In this document: positions 39,104 through 49,500 of the stretch, one piece after another
Layout of the letters: every line of letters starts with the position of its first letter
Numbering within the stretch: the stretch's first letter is position 1
NCBI GenBank assembly: GCA_002102225.1
Contig: LQPB01000046.1
Span: forward strand, 1-64,000
Length of the DNA stretch: 64,000 nucleotides
Direction: 5' to 3'
From: Mycobacterium interjectum
Lineage (GTDB): Bacteria; Actinomycetota; Actinomycetes; Mycobacteriales; Mycobacteriaceae
Made by a program: the position numbers and the translations under genes
Notes under the pieces: model-generated
What the model was told of the DNA's origin: nothing
Database searches by the model: none
The model's input: only the letters and a program-made list of their open reading frames with translations

Positions 39104-40561
39104 ATGGACAAGCGCGGGCCGAGTCGACGTCTCAAGGCGGCAATCGCCTGCGCCGGGGCGGTACTTGTGGTGGCCGGGTGCACCACCTTCATCGACGGGC
39201 GCGCCCTGTCGATGCTCAACGACCCGTTCCGGGTGGGCGGCCTGCCGGCGACCAACGGCCCCAGCGGAATCCGGTCGAACGCACCGAGCCCCACCGGCAA
39301 GGTGCTCAACACCGACAACGGGCCGATCGACAAGCTGGCGTTGCTCTCGATCAACGACATCGAGGAGTACTGGAAGTCGGTATACAGCGAATCGCTCAAA
39401 GGGACTTTCGTTCCGGTCGAGAAGATGGTGTCCTACGACTCGGAGGATCCGCGCAGCCCGATCGTTTGTTTCAACGACACCTACAAGCTCGTCAACGCCT
39501 TCTTCACCGGCCGCTGTAACTTGATCGCCTGGGACCGCACCGTGTTCATGGCCGTCGCGCAGCGCTATTTCGGCGATATGTCCGTCACCGGCGTGTTGGC
39601 GCACGAATTCGGCCACGCCCTGCAGCAGATGGCCAAACTTGTGACGAGAAAAGACCCGACCATCGTTCGCGAGCAGCAGGCCGATTGCTTCGCCGGGGTC
39701 TACCTGTATTGGGTCGCGGACGGGAAATCGCCCCGCTTCACGCTGAGCACCGCCGACGGGCTCGACCACGTGCTGGCCGGCATCATCACCACCCGCGACC
39801 CCGTCATGGACGCCGACACCCAAAACGACGACGAGCACGGATCGGCCCTGGATCGGATCAGCGCGTTCCAGATGGGCTTCATCGATGGCGCCCCGGCGTG
39901 CGCGCTTATCAACAAGCAGGAGATCGAGCAGCGCCGCGGCGACTTGCCGACCGCCCTGCGGCTCGACAACAGCGGGGATCCGGAGACCGGAGAGGTCCCC
40001 ATCAACGAAGACACGCTGTCGACGCTCATGGAGCTGCTGGGCAAGATCTTCTCCCCGAAGAATGCGCCGACGCTGTCCTACAAACCCGCCGATTGCCCGG
40101 ACGCCAAGCCCAGCCCGCCGGCGTCCTACTGCCCGGCCACCAACACCATCGTGGTCGACCTCCCCGGACTCGCGAAGGCGGGCCAGGTGGCCGCCGAGAG
40201 TGAGCGCACGCTGCCGCAAGGGGACGACACCGCGCTGTCGATGGTGATGTCGAGGTACGCGTTGGCCGTGCAACACGATCGGGGGCTGGCCATGCAGAGC
40301 CCCTGGACCGCGCTGCGCACCGCCTGCCTGACCGGGGTCGTGCACCGCAAGATGGCCGAACCGATCGAACTGCCCTCCCAGAAGCAGCTGGTGCTGACCG
40401 CCGGCGACCTCGACGAGGCCGTCTCCGGCCTGCTCACCAACCACCTGGTCGCCAGCGACGCCGACGGCATCAGCGTACCGGCCGGGTTCACCCGCATCGC
40501 CGCCTTCCGGGGCGGCGTCACGGGCAACATGGACGCCTGCTATTCGCGGTACCCGGGTTAG
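39104..40561 (+). CDS. lpqM: Lipoprotein zinc metalloprotease LpqM
   Basis: A 485-residue exported lipoprotein with lipobox VVAGC and the zinc protease motif HEFGHALQQ (HExxH, near residue 167), with a following Glu-rich EQQADCFAG that may supply the third ligand as in neutral zinc metallopeptidases. LpqM of M. smegmatis, a metalloprotease, is reported to be needed in the recipient/donor process of conjugal DNA transfer. I take the ATG at 39104 because GAGG lies six bases upstream and a good signal peptide begins there; the frame is open back to a TTG at 39065. In M. tuberculosis lpqM directly follows lpqL; here about 4 kb of other genes intervene. Confidence 0.85.
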   Translation: MDKRGPSRRLKAAIACAGAVLVVAGCTTFIDGRALSMLNDPFRVGGLPATNGPSGIRSNAPSPTGKVLNTDNGPIDKLALLSINDIEEYWKSVYSESLKGTFVPVEKMVSYDSEDPRSPIVCFNDTYKLVNAFFTGRCNLIAWDRTVFMAVAQRYFGDMSVTGVLAHEFGHALQQMAKLVTRKDPTIVREQQADCFAGVYLYWVADGKSPRFTLSTADGLDHVLAGIITTRDPVMDADTQNDDEHGSALDRISAFQMGFIDGAPACALINKQEIEQRRGDLPTALRLDNSGDPETGEVPINEDTLSTLMELLGKIFSPKNAPTLSYKPADCPDAKPSPPASYCPATNTIVVDLPGLAKAGQVAAESERTLPQGDDTALSMVMSRYALAVQHDRGLAMQSPWTALRTACLTGVVHRKMAEPIELPSQKQLVLTAGDLDEAVSGLLTNHLVASDADGISVPAGFTRIAAFRGGVTGNMDACYSRYPG

Positions 40562-40564
40562 CGC

Positions 40565-41434
40565 TCAGGCGATTTCGGCAATCTTGGGCACCACCTCGTC
40601 GCCGAGGCGGCGGATGAAACCGACGGGGTCGGGGTTTCCTGGGAAGGGGCCGAGATTGATCAACTCGAAGCCCAACTCGGCGCAGCGTTGCACGGTCTTC
40701 AGGAAACTCGCGGTGTCCGCGAAGGGGTCGACGAAAAGGCCGACCGTCTTGCGGATCTCGCGCGGATCCCGGCCCACCGCGTCGCAGTGCCGGCTGAGCA
40801 CCTCGACCTTGTGCGCGAGTTCGTCGACATCGGTAGTCGTGCTGTTCCAGATGTCGGCGTACTGCGCCACCAGCCGCAGCGTCTTCTTCTCGCCGTCACC
40901 GCCGATCAGGATCGGCGGCCGCCGAATCGGTTGCGGCACGCAGATCGTCTCGGCCAGCTGGTAGTGCTTGCCGTGGTACGGCCCGTCGTCGTCGCTCCAC
41001 ATCTGCCGGCAGATCTGCAGCGTCTCCTCCACCATCTCGAACCGCTCGCGCAGCGGAGGATACGGAATCCCGAGCGCGATGTGTTCGCGGTCGTACCATG
41101 CCGCGCCGAGGCCCAGCATCGACCGGCCCTGCGACAGCACGTCCAGCGTGGCGGCCGTTTTCACGAGCACGCCGGGGTGACGGTAGGTGACCCCGGTGAC
41201 CAGCAGGGCCAGGTCGATGGTCGTGGTCTGTCCGGCCACAAAGCCCAACGATGTGTAGCCCTCCAGGAACGGATCCTCAGCTCGCCCAACGTTTTCCATC
41301 TGGAAGAAGTGGTCGGCCAGCGTAAACAGCGTGGCGCCGCCCTGCTCGGCGGCCTTGGCCGCGTCGGCCACCGTCGGGCCTAGGCTTGCCGGATCCCCCG
41401 GCAGAAAATCGATGAAGTGCACACCCAATTCCAT
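40565..41434 (-). CDS. LLM-class F420-dependent oxidoreductase (putative)
   Basis: A 289-residue luciferase-like protein of the smaller, F420-using type. It begins MELGVHFIDFLPGD and has FTLADHFFQME, IDLALLVTGVTYRHPGVLVKTAATLDVLS, GRSMLGLGAAWYDREH and PPILIGGDGEKKTLRLVAQYADIWN. The last is common in F420-dependent LLM proteins, so a cofactor F420 rather than FMN is likely, but this is from family resemblance only. The gene is 16 bp downstream of the MarR regulator and probably forms an operon with it. Confidence 0.82.
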   Translation of the reverse strand: MELGVHFIDFLPGDPASLGPTVADAAKAAEQGGATLFTLADHFFQMENVGRAEDPFLEGYTSLGFVAGQTTTIDLALLVTGVTYRHPGVLVKTAATLDVLSQGRSMLGLGAAWYDREHIALGIPYPPLRERFEMVEETLQICRQMWSDDDGPYHGKHYQLAETICVPQPIRRPPILIGGDGEKKTLRLVAQYADIWNSTTTDVDELAHKVEVLSRHCDAVGRDPREIRKTVGLFVDPFADTASFLKTVQRCAELGFELINLGPFPGNPDPVGFIRRLGDEVVPKIAEIA

Positions 41435-41450
41435 TGCGGCGATTCCCCTC

Positions 41451-41888
41451 TCATGACTCGGTCAGACGCTCGAGCAGCGATAGCGCATCGAGAATGGTGC
41501 GGCGTTCCCGCTCGGAATACCGCTCCTGAATGGCGCGTGCCAGCCACTCCTCCCGCACTTGACGATCGCTCTCGGCGCGCCGCCGGCCCGCGGTGGTCAA
41601 CGAAACCACCTGGCGGCGGCCGTCTTCGGGGTCGGAAGTGCGCGCGATGAGCCCGCGTTGCTCGAGCGCGGCCACGATGGTGGCCATCGACTGCGGACGC
41701 ACCCGCTCGGCACCGGCCAGCGCGCTGGCCGACGACGGTCCCTCCTTCCAGAGGCGGGTGAGCACCGCGGTCTGGGACGGCGTCAGGTCATCGTCGACCC
41801 CGAGATTCCGCAACCTCCGCCGCAACCGGCTGAACAACACGCGTAGGTCCCGCGCGGCCGTCACGGCGGAGTCACCGATGCCGTCCAT
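41451..41888 (-). CDS. MarR-family transcriptional regulator
   Basis: A 145-residue winged-helix regulator. The DNA-binding part is LTPSQTAVLTRLWKEG, VRPQSMATIVAALEQRGLIARTSDPEDGRRQVVSLT (about 45-100), and terminal helices form the dimer interface. No Cys is present that would point to redox sensing. An inverted repeat (TAGACAG and CTGTCTA) lies 16-49 bp before its start and is a good candidate autoregulatory operator. The downstream oxidoreductase is probably its target. Confidence 0.88.
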   Translation of the reverse strand: MDGIGDSAVTAARDLRVLFSRLRRRLRNLGVDDDLTPSQTAVLTRLWKEGPSSASALAGAERVRPQSMATIVAALEQRGLIARTSDPEDGRRQVVSLTTAGRRRAESDRQVREEWLARAIQERYSERERRTILDALSLLERLTES

Positions 41889-41903
41889 GACCTCAGCCTA
41901 AAT

Positions 41904-41937
41904 TAGACAGCTAAAACTGTCCAGTCTTGACTGTCTA
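41904..41937. promoter_or_regulatory. Candidate MarR operator
   Basis: TAGACAG (41904-41910) and CTGTCTA (41931-41937) form the arms of an inverted repeat, with an inner pair ACAG/CTGT separated by CTAAAA. The block is AT-rich compared with its surroundings and ends exactly at the stop codon of the upstream membrane-protein gene. It probably binds the MarR protein encoded just downstream. Confidence 0.55.
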
Positions 41938-42162
41938 TCAGGTCATGCAGACGTTGGCGAAGAGCAGCACCGGCCACGACACGATCGACCCGAGGAAGGA
42001 CACCGCCAGGTCGACGCCGTGCATCTGGTGCAGATGCTCGGTATGGGTCGTCGACCAGATGGTGCCCACCAGCAGGTAGGGGGTGCCGAGGATGATTCCG
42101 ATGGCCATCAGCTGGGCGACGCTGAGTCGATATTCGAGCACTCGGCGAAGTTTTTCCAACAT
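41938..42162 (-). CDS. Small membrane protein, Rv0420c-like position
   Basis: A 74-residue protein with two hydrophobic segments (about 17-34 and 50-72) and a His-rich loop between (STTHTEHLHQMHG). The N-terminus LEKLRRVLEYRL is basic and amphipathic. GAAGGGA lies six bases before the ATG. It is the last gene of the thiC-thiD-hydrolase run; M. tuberculosis also has a membrane protein at this place. The His cluster could bind metal, but no function is known. Confidence 0.65.
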   Translation of the reverse strand: MLEKLRRVLEYRLSVAQLMAIGIILGTPYLLVGTIWSTTHTEHLHQMHGVDLAVSFLGSIVSWPVLLFANVCMT

Positions 42163-42173
42163 GCGCGATCCCT

Positions 42174-42791
42174 TCAGGCAAGCAGCCGCAGCGCGGCGTC
42201 GACCGCGAGCGCGGGCACATCCAGCGTCTTCGAGCGCAGATCGTGGCGGGCGCCGGTGATCTCGACGACCTCGGTCGGCGCTGCGATCAGCGCCGCGGCG
42301 TCCCGCAGCTCGCCCGGGGTACCGAACGGATCCGACGTTCCGTGGGTGAACACGGTGGGCACGCGGATGTCGGGCAGGTGCTCGGTGCGCGCCCGCTCGG
42401 GCTTGCCCGGCGGGTGCACCGGGTAGGAGAACAGGATCAGCAGGTCCACCGCGATCTCCCCGGAGGCGACCACCATGGAGGTCTGCCGGCCGCCGTAGGA
42501 ATGCCCGCCGGCGACCAGCGGGCCGCCGGACAGGCCGCGGCACACCGCGAGCGCCTCGACGATACCCGCGCGGTCGGTGGCCGCCGAACCGGACGGCGGA
42601 CCCTTGGGCCGGCGCCGACGGTAAGGCAGGTTGTACCGCACGGCGAGCCAGCCGCGGCGCGCCCATTCGTCGCAAACCTGTTGCAGCAGAGGGGAATCCC
42701 GGTCGCCACCGGCGCCGTGGGTGAGGACCACGACGCCGGCCGGCGATCCCTCGGGTTCGTGTGCCACACCGGCGATTTGGTCCAGGTTCAT
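42174..42791 (-). CDS. Alpha/beta hydrolase, Rv0421c-like
   Basis: A 205-residue alpha/beta hydrolase of the KANL3/Tex30-like type. It has VVVLTHGAGGDRDSP (oxyanion region), the nucleophile elbow GGHSYGGRQ, an Asp in THGTSDPFGTP and the His in ITGARHDL, so the catalytic triad is complete. There is no signal peptide. Length and place match Rv0421c (about 209 residues). The start at 42791 leaves a 10-bp gap to thiD. Substrate unknown. Confidence 0.82.
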   Translation of the reverse strand: MNLDQIAGVAHEPEGSPAGVVVLTHGAGGDRDSPLLQQVCDEWARRGWLAVRYNLPYRRRRPKGPPSGSAATDRAGIVEALAVCRGLSGGPLVAGGHSYGGRQTSMVVASGEIAVDLLILFSYPVHPPGKPERARTEHLPDIRVPTVFTHGTSDPFGTPGELRDAAALIAAPTEVVEITGARHDLRSKTLDVPALAVDAALRLLA

Positions 42792-42801
42792 GCGTGGGCG
42801 C

Positions 42802-43638
42802 TCATGCGAGCCTGAACAGCGGCGAGACAGGGCCGTGGCCGCCGCCCAACGGGTAGGCGGCGCGCAAGCACTCGGTGACCCAACGCTTTCCGAAGGCGAC
42901 CGCGTCGGGCATCGTGAAGCCGTGCGCCAGCGCGCAGGCGACCGCGCTCGCGAGCGTGTCGCCGCCGCCGTGGTCGTTGCCGGTGGGCAACCGTTCCGAG
43001 TCGAACTCGTGGAAGTCGGCGCCGTCGTAGAGCAGGTCGCAGCTGCGGTCCGACGACCGCAGGTGCCCGCCCTTGACCAACACCCACCGCGGGCCCAGCG
43101 CGTGCAGCGCCTTGGCCGCCGCGCGCTGCGATGCCGGGTCGACGACGTCGATATCGACAAGGAGCCGCACCTCGTCCAGGTTCGGCGTCACCAGCGCGGC
43201 CAGCGGAAACAGTTGGTCGCGAAGCGAATCCAGCGCGGACGGCGCCAGCAGGGCGTCGCCGTGCATGGACGCGCAGACCGGGTCGACGACGAGCGGGACC
43301 GACGAGCCCGCCAGACCCAGCGAGCGCCAGGCGGCGGCCACCGCCGCGATGATGTCCGACGACGCCAGCATCCCGGTCTTGGCGGCGTGGATGCCGATGT
43401 CGGTGACCACGGCCTCGATCTGGGCGGCGACGACGTCGCCGGGCACCTCGTGAAAGCCCTTGACACCCAAGGTGTTCTGGACGGTGACCGCGGTCACCGC
43501 GACGCAGGCGTGCACGCCGAGCAGCGCCATGGTGCGCATGTCTGCCTGGATGCCCGCGCCGCCCCCCGAGTCCGACCCGGCGATGGTCAGCACGCGCAGC
43601 GGCGTGGCGCCCGGCGGCGGCAGCGGCAGGAAACTCAC
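42802..43638 (-). CDS. thiD: Hydroxymethylpyrimidine/phosphomethylpyrimidine kinase ThiD
   Basis: ThiD phosphorylates hydroxymethylpyrimidine twice to the diphosphate used by ThiE. The 278-residue ribokinase-fold protein has [43 protein letters not shown] and [19 protein letters not shown] ATP/Mg motifs (GGGDT in the anion hole). I use the GTG at 43638 ([21 protein letters not shown]) because it gives about the family length; the 50 bp between it and the thiC stop contain a dispersed repeat. Expression presumably follows the thiC riboswitch. Confidence 0.93.
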   Translation of the reverse strand: MSFLPLPPPGATPLRVLTIAGSDSGGGAGIQADMRTMALLGVHACVAVTAVTVQNTLGVKGFHEVPGDVVAAQIEAVVTDIGIHAAKTGMLASSDIIAAVAAAWRSLGLAGSSVPLVVDPVCASMHGDALLAPSALDSLRDQLFPLAALVTPNLDEVRLLVDIDVVDPASQRAAAKALHALGPRWVLVKGGHLRSSDRSCDLLYDGADFHEFDSERLPTGNDHGGGDTLASAVACALAHGFTMPDAVAFGKRWVTECLRAAYPLGGGHGPVSPLFRLA

Positions 43639-43650
43639 TGGGTCGGATGA

Positions 43651-45332
<1,682 letters not shown>

Positions 45333-45336
45333 TCAT

Positions 45337-45430
45337 CTCCCTACGCCGGCATTACCCGGTCAGGTTCGTACGGTCGACGGCCCCAGCCGTCCTCTCAGCG
45401 CACTCGGCGTGCGCTCCCGCGTCTTGTGGA
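45337..45430 (-). promoter_or_regulatory. TPP riboswitch (THI element) ahead of thiC
   Basis: Read on the minus strand: GCGGGAGCGC, GCGCTGAGAGGACGGC, then GAACCTGACCGGGTAATGCC and GGCGTAGGGAG. The pair CTGAGAG and ACCTGA-CCGGGTAATGCCGGCG is diagnostic of a thiamine-pyrophosphate riboswitch. The GGGAG at its end is the ribosome site of thiC, implying translational control. Confidence 0.94.
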
Positions 45431-45498
45431 TGGTCCGCACGCGACGTTACCCCCTCAAGCGGTAGCCCGGGATACCCACCGGATGGCAGGATGTAAAC

Positions 45499-46179
45499 GT
45501 GCAACCCGCGGGCAACCACGAGCAGCCGACCAGCGCAATTGAGGTAGCCGCGCAGCATTTGAACGTCGGCGCCTTCCGGTTCTGGTTCGTCGGCCAACGT
45601 TGGGAATGGTCCGACGAGGTGGCCAGGATGCACGGCTACGAGCCGGGGGCCGTCGAGCCGACGACGAAACTGCTGCTATCGCACAAGCATCCCGACGACC
45701 GCGCGCACGTTCAGGAGTTGCTCGACTACGCGTTGCAGTCGGCGGAATCGTTTTCCAGCCGGCACCGGTTCCTGGACACCGCGGGCAACGTGCACGATGC
45801 GATCGTGGTGGCCGACCGGATGCTCGACGAGTCGGGCGCGGTGGTGGGAACCGCCGGCTATTACATCGACCTGACCGACACCTTCGACGAGGCCCGCCAA
45901 GAGGTGCTCGACGCGGCCCTGCCCGACCTGTTCGAGAATCGTGCCGCCATCGAGCAGGCCAAGGGGGTGCTGATGTACGTCTACCGGGTCAGCGCCGAGC
46001 AAGCCTTTCGCGTGCTGCAGTGGCGTTCGCAGGAGACCAACGTGAAGCTGCGCTCGTTGGCGAAGCAACTGCTTAGCGAAGTGACCACGGTGATGGCCCC
46101 GGGGCCCGCCGTGCAAAATCAGTTCGACCATCTGTTGTTGACTGTGCACGAAAGGATTCCCGACGAGCCCGCTGGGTAA
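45499..46179 (+). CDS. PAS-ANTAR domain signalling protein
   Basis: A 226-residue cytoplasmic protein. The N-terminal half is a PAS fold (RFWFVGQRWEWSDEVARMHGYEPG, SHKHPDDRAHVQELL, RFLDTAGNVHDAIVV). The C-terminal half is an ANTAR RNA-binding domain (ENRAAIEQAKGVLMYVYRVSAEQAFRVLQ, then SLAKQLL). ANTAR proteins bind tandem hairpins in RNA and prevent transcription termination; in mycobacteria PAS-ANTAR proteins are also tied to lipid metabolism. It starts with GTG. A STAS protein and a large kinase/phosphatase follow in the same direction, so it may be the output of their signal. Confidence 0.85.
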   Translation: MQPAGNHEQPTSAIEVAAQHLNVGAFRFWFVGQRWEWSDEVARMHGYEPGAVEPTTKLLLSHKHPDDRAHVQELLDYALQSAESFSSRHRFLDTAGNVHDAIVVADRMLDESGAVVGTAGYYIDLTDTFDEARQEVLDAALPDLFENRAAIEQAKGVLMYVYRVSAEQAFRVLQWRSQETNVKLRSLAKQLLSEVTTVMAPGPAVQNQFDHLLLTVHERIPDEPAG

Positions 46180-46217
46180 CCAGCGCGGTATGCGGACGCA
46201 CGAAGTCGGGGAAGGGC

Positions 46218-46580
46218 ATGGAAGTGTTGGCGGTCGGCCACGAGGCCAATGGGGATGCGGTAGTGGTGCGCGTCAAGGGTGATGTCGACTCCAGCAACGT
46301 GGGCGAGCTCGCCACACACCTCACCGCCGCGCTGCAGGTGGCCGCGACCCACCCGGAGCGGCTGGTGGTCGTCGACCTGCAGTCGGTCACTTTCTTCGGA
46401 AGCGCGGCGTTGAACGCGGTGCTCGAGTGTCACGAGGAAGGGAAGGCGGCCGGTACGTCAGTCCGTCTGGTGGCCGATCACGACCAGGTGCTCCGCCCGA
46501 TCCAGGTGACCGAGCTGGACCGCATCCTCGAGATCTCTCCGACGCTGGCCGATGCGTTGCAGTGCAACCGCCGGCAATGA
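46218..46580 (+). CDS. STAS-domain anti-sigma factor antagonist
   Basis: A 120-residue SpoIIAA/RsbV-like protein. The STAS motif around the phosphorylatable Ser is DLQSVTFFGSAALNAV, with Ser62 in the usual position. In this family the unphosphorylated form binds an anti-sigma kinase and frees the sigma factor; phosphorylation by that kinase switches it off and a PP2C phosphatase reverses it. Both partner activities are present in the next gene, whose ATG overlaps this stop (ATGA). Confidence 0.9.
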   Translation: MEVLAVGHEANGDAVVVRVKGDVDSSNVGELATHLTAALQVAATHPERLVVVDLQSVTFFGSAALNAVLECHEEGKAAGTSVRLVADHDQVLRPIQVTELDRILEISPTLADALQCNRRQ

Positions 46581-49500
46581 ACCCCGGCCTGCCGGCTGAT
46601 CTGGCGGCCGCGGCCGCCTTAGGCGGTGAGATGGGCCGCCGGTTCGCCGAGTTCGACTGGGCGAACCATCCCCTGGGAGCGCCGGACGCATGGTCGGCCG
46701 AGGCGCGGGCGGCGGTGGCCGTCACCTTGACGTCGCGGTTTCCCATCGTGCTGTGGCTGGGGCCGGCGGACCTGTTCCTGATGTACAACGACGCCTACGC
46801 GCAGATCCTGGGCAACAAGCATCCGGCCGCCCTGGGGCGCCCCGCGGAACAGGTGTGGTGGGAGATCTGGGGACAGATTCAGCCGATGCTCAACAGCGTC
46901 ATCGACACCGGCGTCGCGACCTGGTCCGACGACCTGATGTTGCCGCTGATGACCGGCGACCGGCCCGAGGAGCGGTACTTCACCTTCAGCTACAGCCCGC
47001 TGATCGCCAGCGGCGGAGACGTTTACGGAATCTTCTGCGCCGTCCGGGAAACCACCGAGCGGGTGTTGAGCGAGCGCCGCCTCCACCTGCTCAATGCGGT
47101 GGCCAGCGCAGTCCTGGAAACCCACGGCATCGAGAACGCCGTGCAAAGCGCCGTCTCGGTGTGCGGCGCGCAACCCTTGGACCTGCCGTTCATCGCCGTG
47201 TACCTGGACGGCGCGCTGAGCGGCGCGACGCCCTCGATCCGTGAGCTGCTGCCGCGCTCGCTGGCGGAGCTGACGGGGCCGGCCACGGCGCCACGCTCGC
47301 GGACGACCGCACAGCTCATCGACCGGCTGGAAGACGTGATGCCCGGCATCGCAACCGTTCTCGGCGAGAACTCCCCGCGGGAGGCCCTGGTGTTGCCGTT
47401 GGGTGAGGGCGCCAACACCGGGGCGCTGGTGATCGGGGCGAGCCCGCGGCGCCCGCTTGATTCGATGTACCGCGGGTTCTGCCAGCTGCTCGCCGACCAG
47501 CTGTCCTCCGCGCTGGCGTCCGCCGTCTCCTACGAGCAGCAGCGGCAACGGGCGGACGCGCTCGCCGAGCTGGATCGGGCCAAGACGGCGTTTCTCACCA
47601 ACGTCAGCCACGAATTCCGCACGCCCCTCACGCTTTTGCTCGGGCCGCTCGATGACGCGCTGGCCGATGCGCCGCCGGAGAGTGTGCTGGCCGATCGGCT
47701 GAGCGTCGCGGGGCGCAATGCGCGCCGCCTGCTGCGCCTGGTCGACTCGCTGCTCGATTTCTCCCGCATCGAAGCGGGCCGGGCGAACGCAAAGCTGGTG
47801 TGCACCGACATCGGCGCGCTCACCCAGCACATCGCGTCGTCGTTCACCGAGTTGTGCCAGCGGGCGGGGTTGGATCTCGTGCTGGACTGCGGTCCCGCGC
47901 TGGCCGACATCGATCCGGGCATGTGGGAAACGATCGTCCTCAACCTGCTGTCCAACGCCGTCAAATACACCCTGAGGGGCTCCATTTCGGTCGAGGTGCG
48001 CGCCGAAGCCGACCAATGCCGAATCACGATGCGCGACACCGGAGTCGGCATCGCGCCCGAGGACCTGGACCGGCTGTTCGAACGCTTCTACCGGGCCGAG
48101 AACGTGCGCGGGCGCAGCGTGGAGGGCACCGGAATCGGGCTGTCGCTGGTGCGCGGGCTCGTCGAATTGCAACGCGGGACGGTGGAGATCGACAGCGAAC
48201 TGGACCGCGGAACGGCGGTCACCATCCGGCTGCCGCGGTCCATCGGGAGCGCGGCGACCGGCCCACCCCCCGCCGCCATGCCGGACGAGAGCAATCCGTA
48301 TGTGGTCGAGGCGGATCAGTGGCTGGCGGCGCCCGCACAACCGGTGGCCGACGGCCCCCGCCAATTGGTGCTGATCGCGGACGACAACGCCGACATGCGC
48401 GCGCACCTGGACCACGTACTGTCCGCCCACTGGGAGACCGTCCTGGTCGCCGACGGCGAGTCGGCCCTGGCCATCACCAAAGAGCTGCACCCGGACGCGA
48501 TCGTGACGGACGTCATGATGCCGGGCCTCAGCGGCTTCGAGCTGGTCGCCGCGATCCGCGCGGACCCGGCGCTGGCCGCCACACCGGTCCTCATGTTGTC
48601 GGCCCGGGCCGGCGCCGAGGCCGTCGACGAGGGCTACGCGGGCGGGGCCGACGACTACCTGCCCAAGCCGTTCCGCTCCCAGGAGCTGGTCGACCGGGTG
48701 GCGTCGCGGTTGGCGGCGGTCGCCCGCGAGCGCGACCGCCAGCGGCGCGAGGCGCAACTCGACCTGGCGCAGCTCGACGCCGCCCTGCAGACCACCGACT
48801 CGGTGGCCGGCATTCTGGACGCGTTGATCGGCCACCCGTCGGGTTCGGACGATCCCGCCGCGGTGACGATCGGGGTGCTCGACGGGGAACACCACGTCCG
48901 CTTCGAATACGCCGGCGACCTGCCCGTGGAGGTGCGGGACCGCTACCATGTGGCCGCCCTCGACTCGCCGTTGATCGGGGCCGACGTCATCAGCGGGGGG
49001 GAGCCGATGGTCGTCCCCGACACCTTCGACCTGCCCCCGCGCTACCAGCACGCCGTACGCGACACCGCCGCCAGCGTGCGCGCCTGCGTTGCGCATCCCT
49101 TGCGGGACAACACCGGTCGCGTCATCGGCGCGCTGCTGCTGCTGTGGCCCACGCCGCGGCAGTTCGACCCCGGCGACCTCGAAACGTTCGGCCGGATGGC
49201 GGAGCTGACCGCCTCGGCGCTGGATCGGGTCCGGGTGATGGCGCGTGAACACCGTATCGCCGTCGACTTCCAGGAGCATCTGCTCGACCTGGATCGCAGC
49301 TCGACCGCCGCGGTCGTGGCGGCGGTCTACCAGCCGGCCGGCGAAGCGATGCGGGTCGGCGGCGACTGGTACTCGGTCACCCCGCTCGGGCGCGCGGGCC
49401 TGATCGGGATCTCGGTCGGCGACGTCGTCGGGCACGGCCTGGCCGCCGCGATCGTGATGAGCAGGCTGCGCGCCGCGGTGGCCGCCTCGGCGCTCACCGC

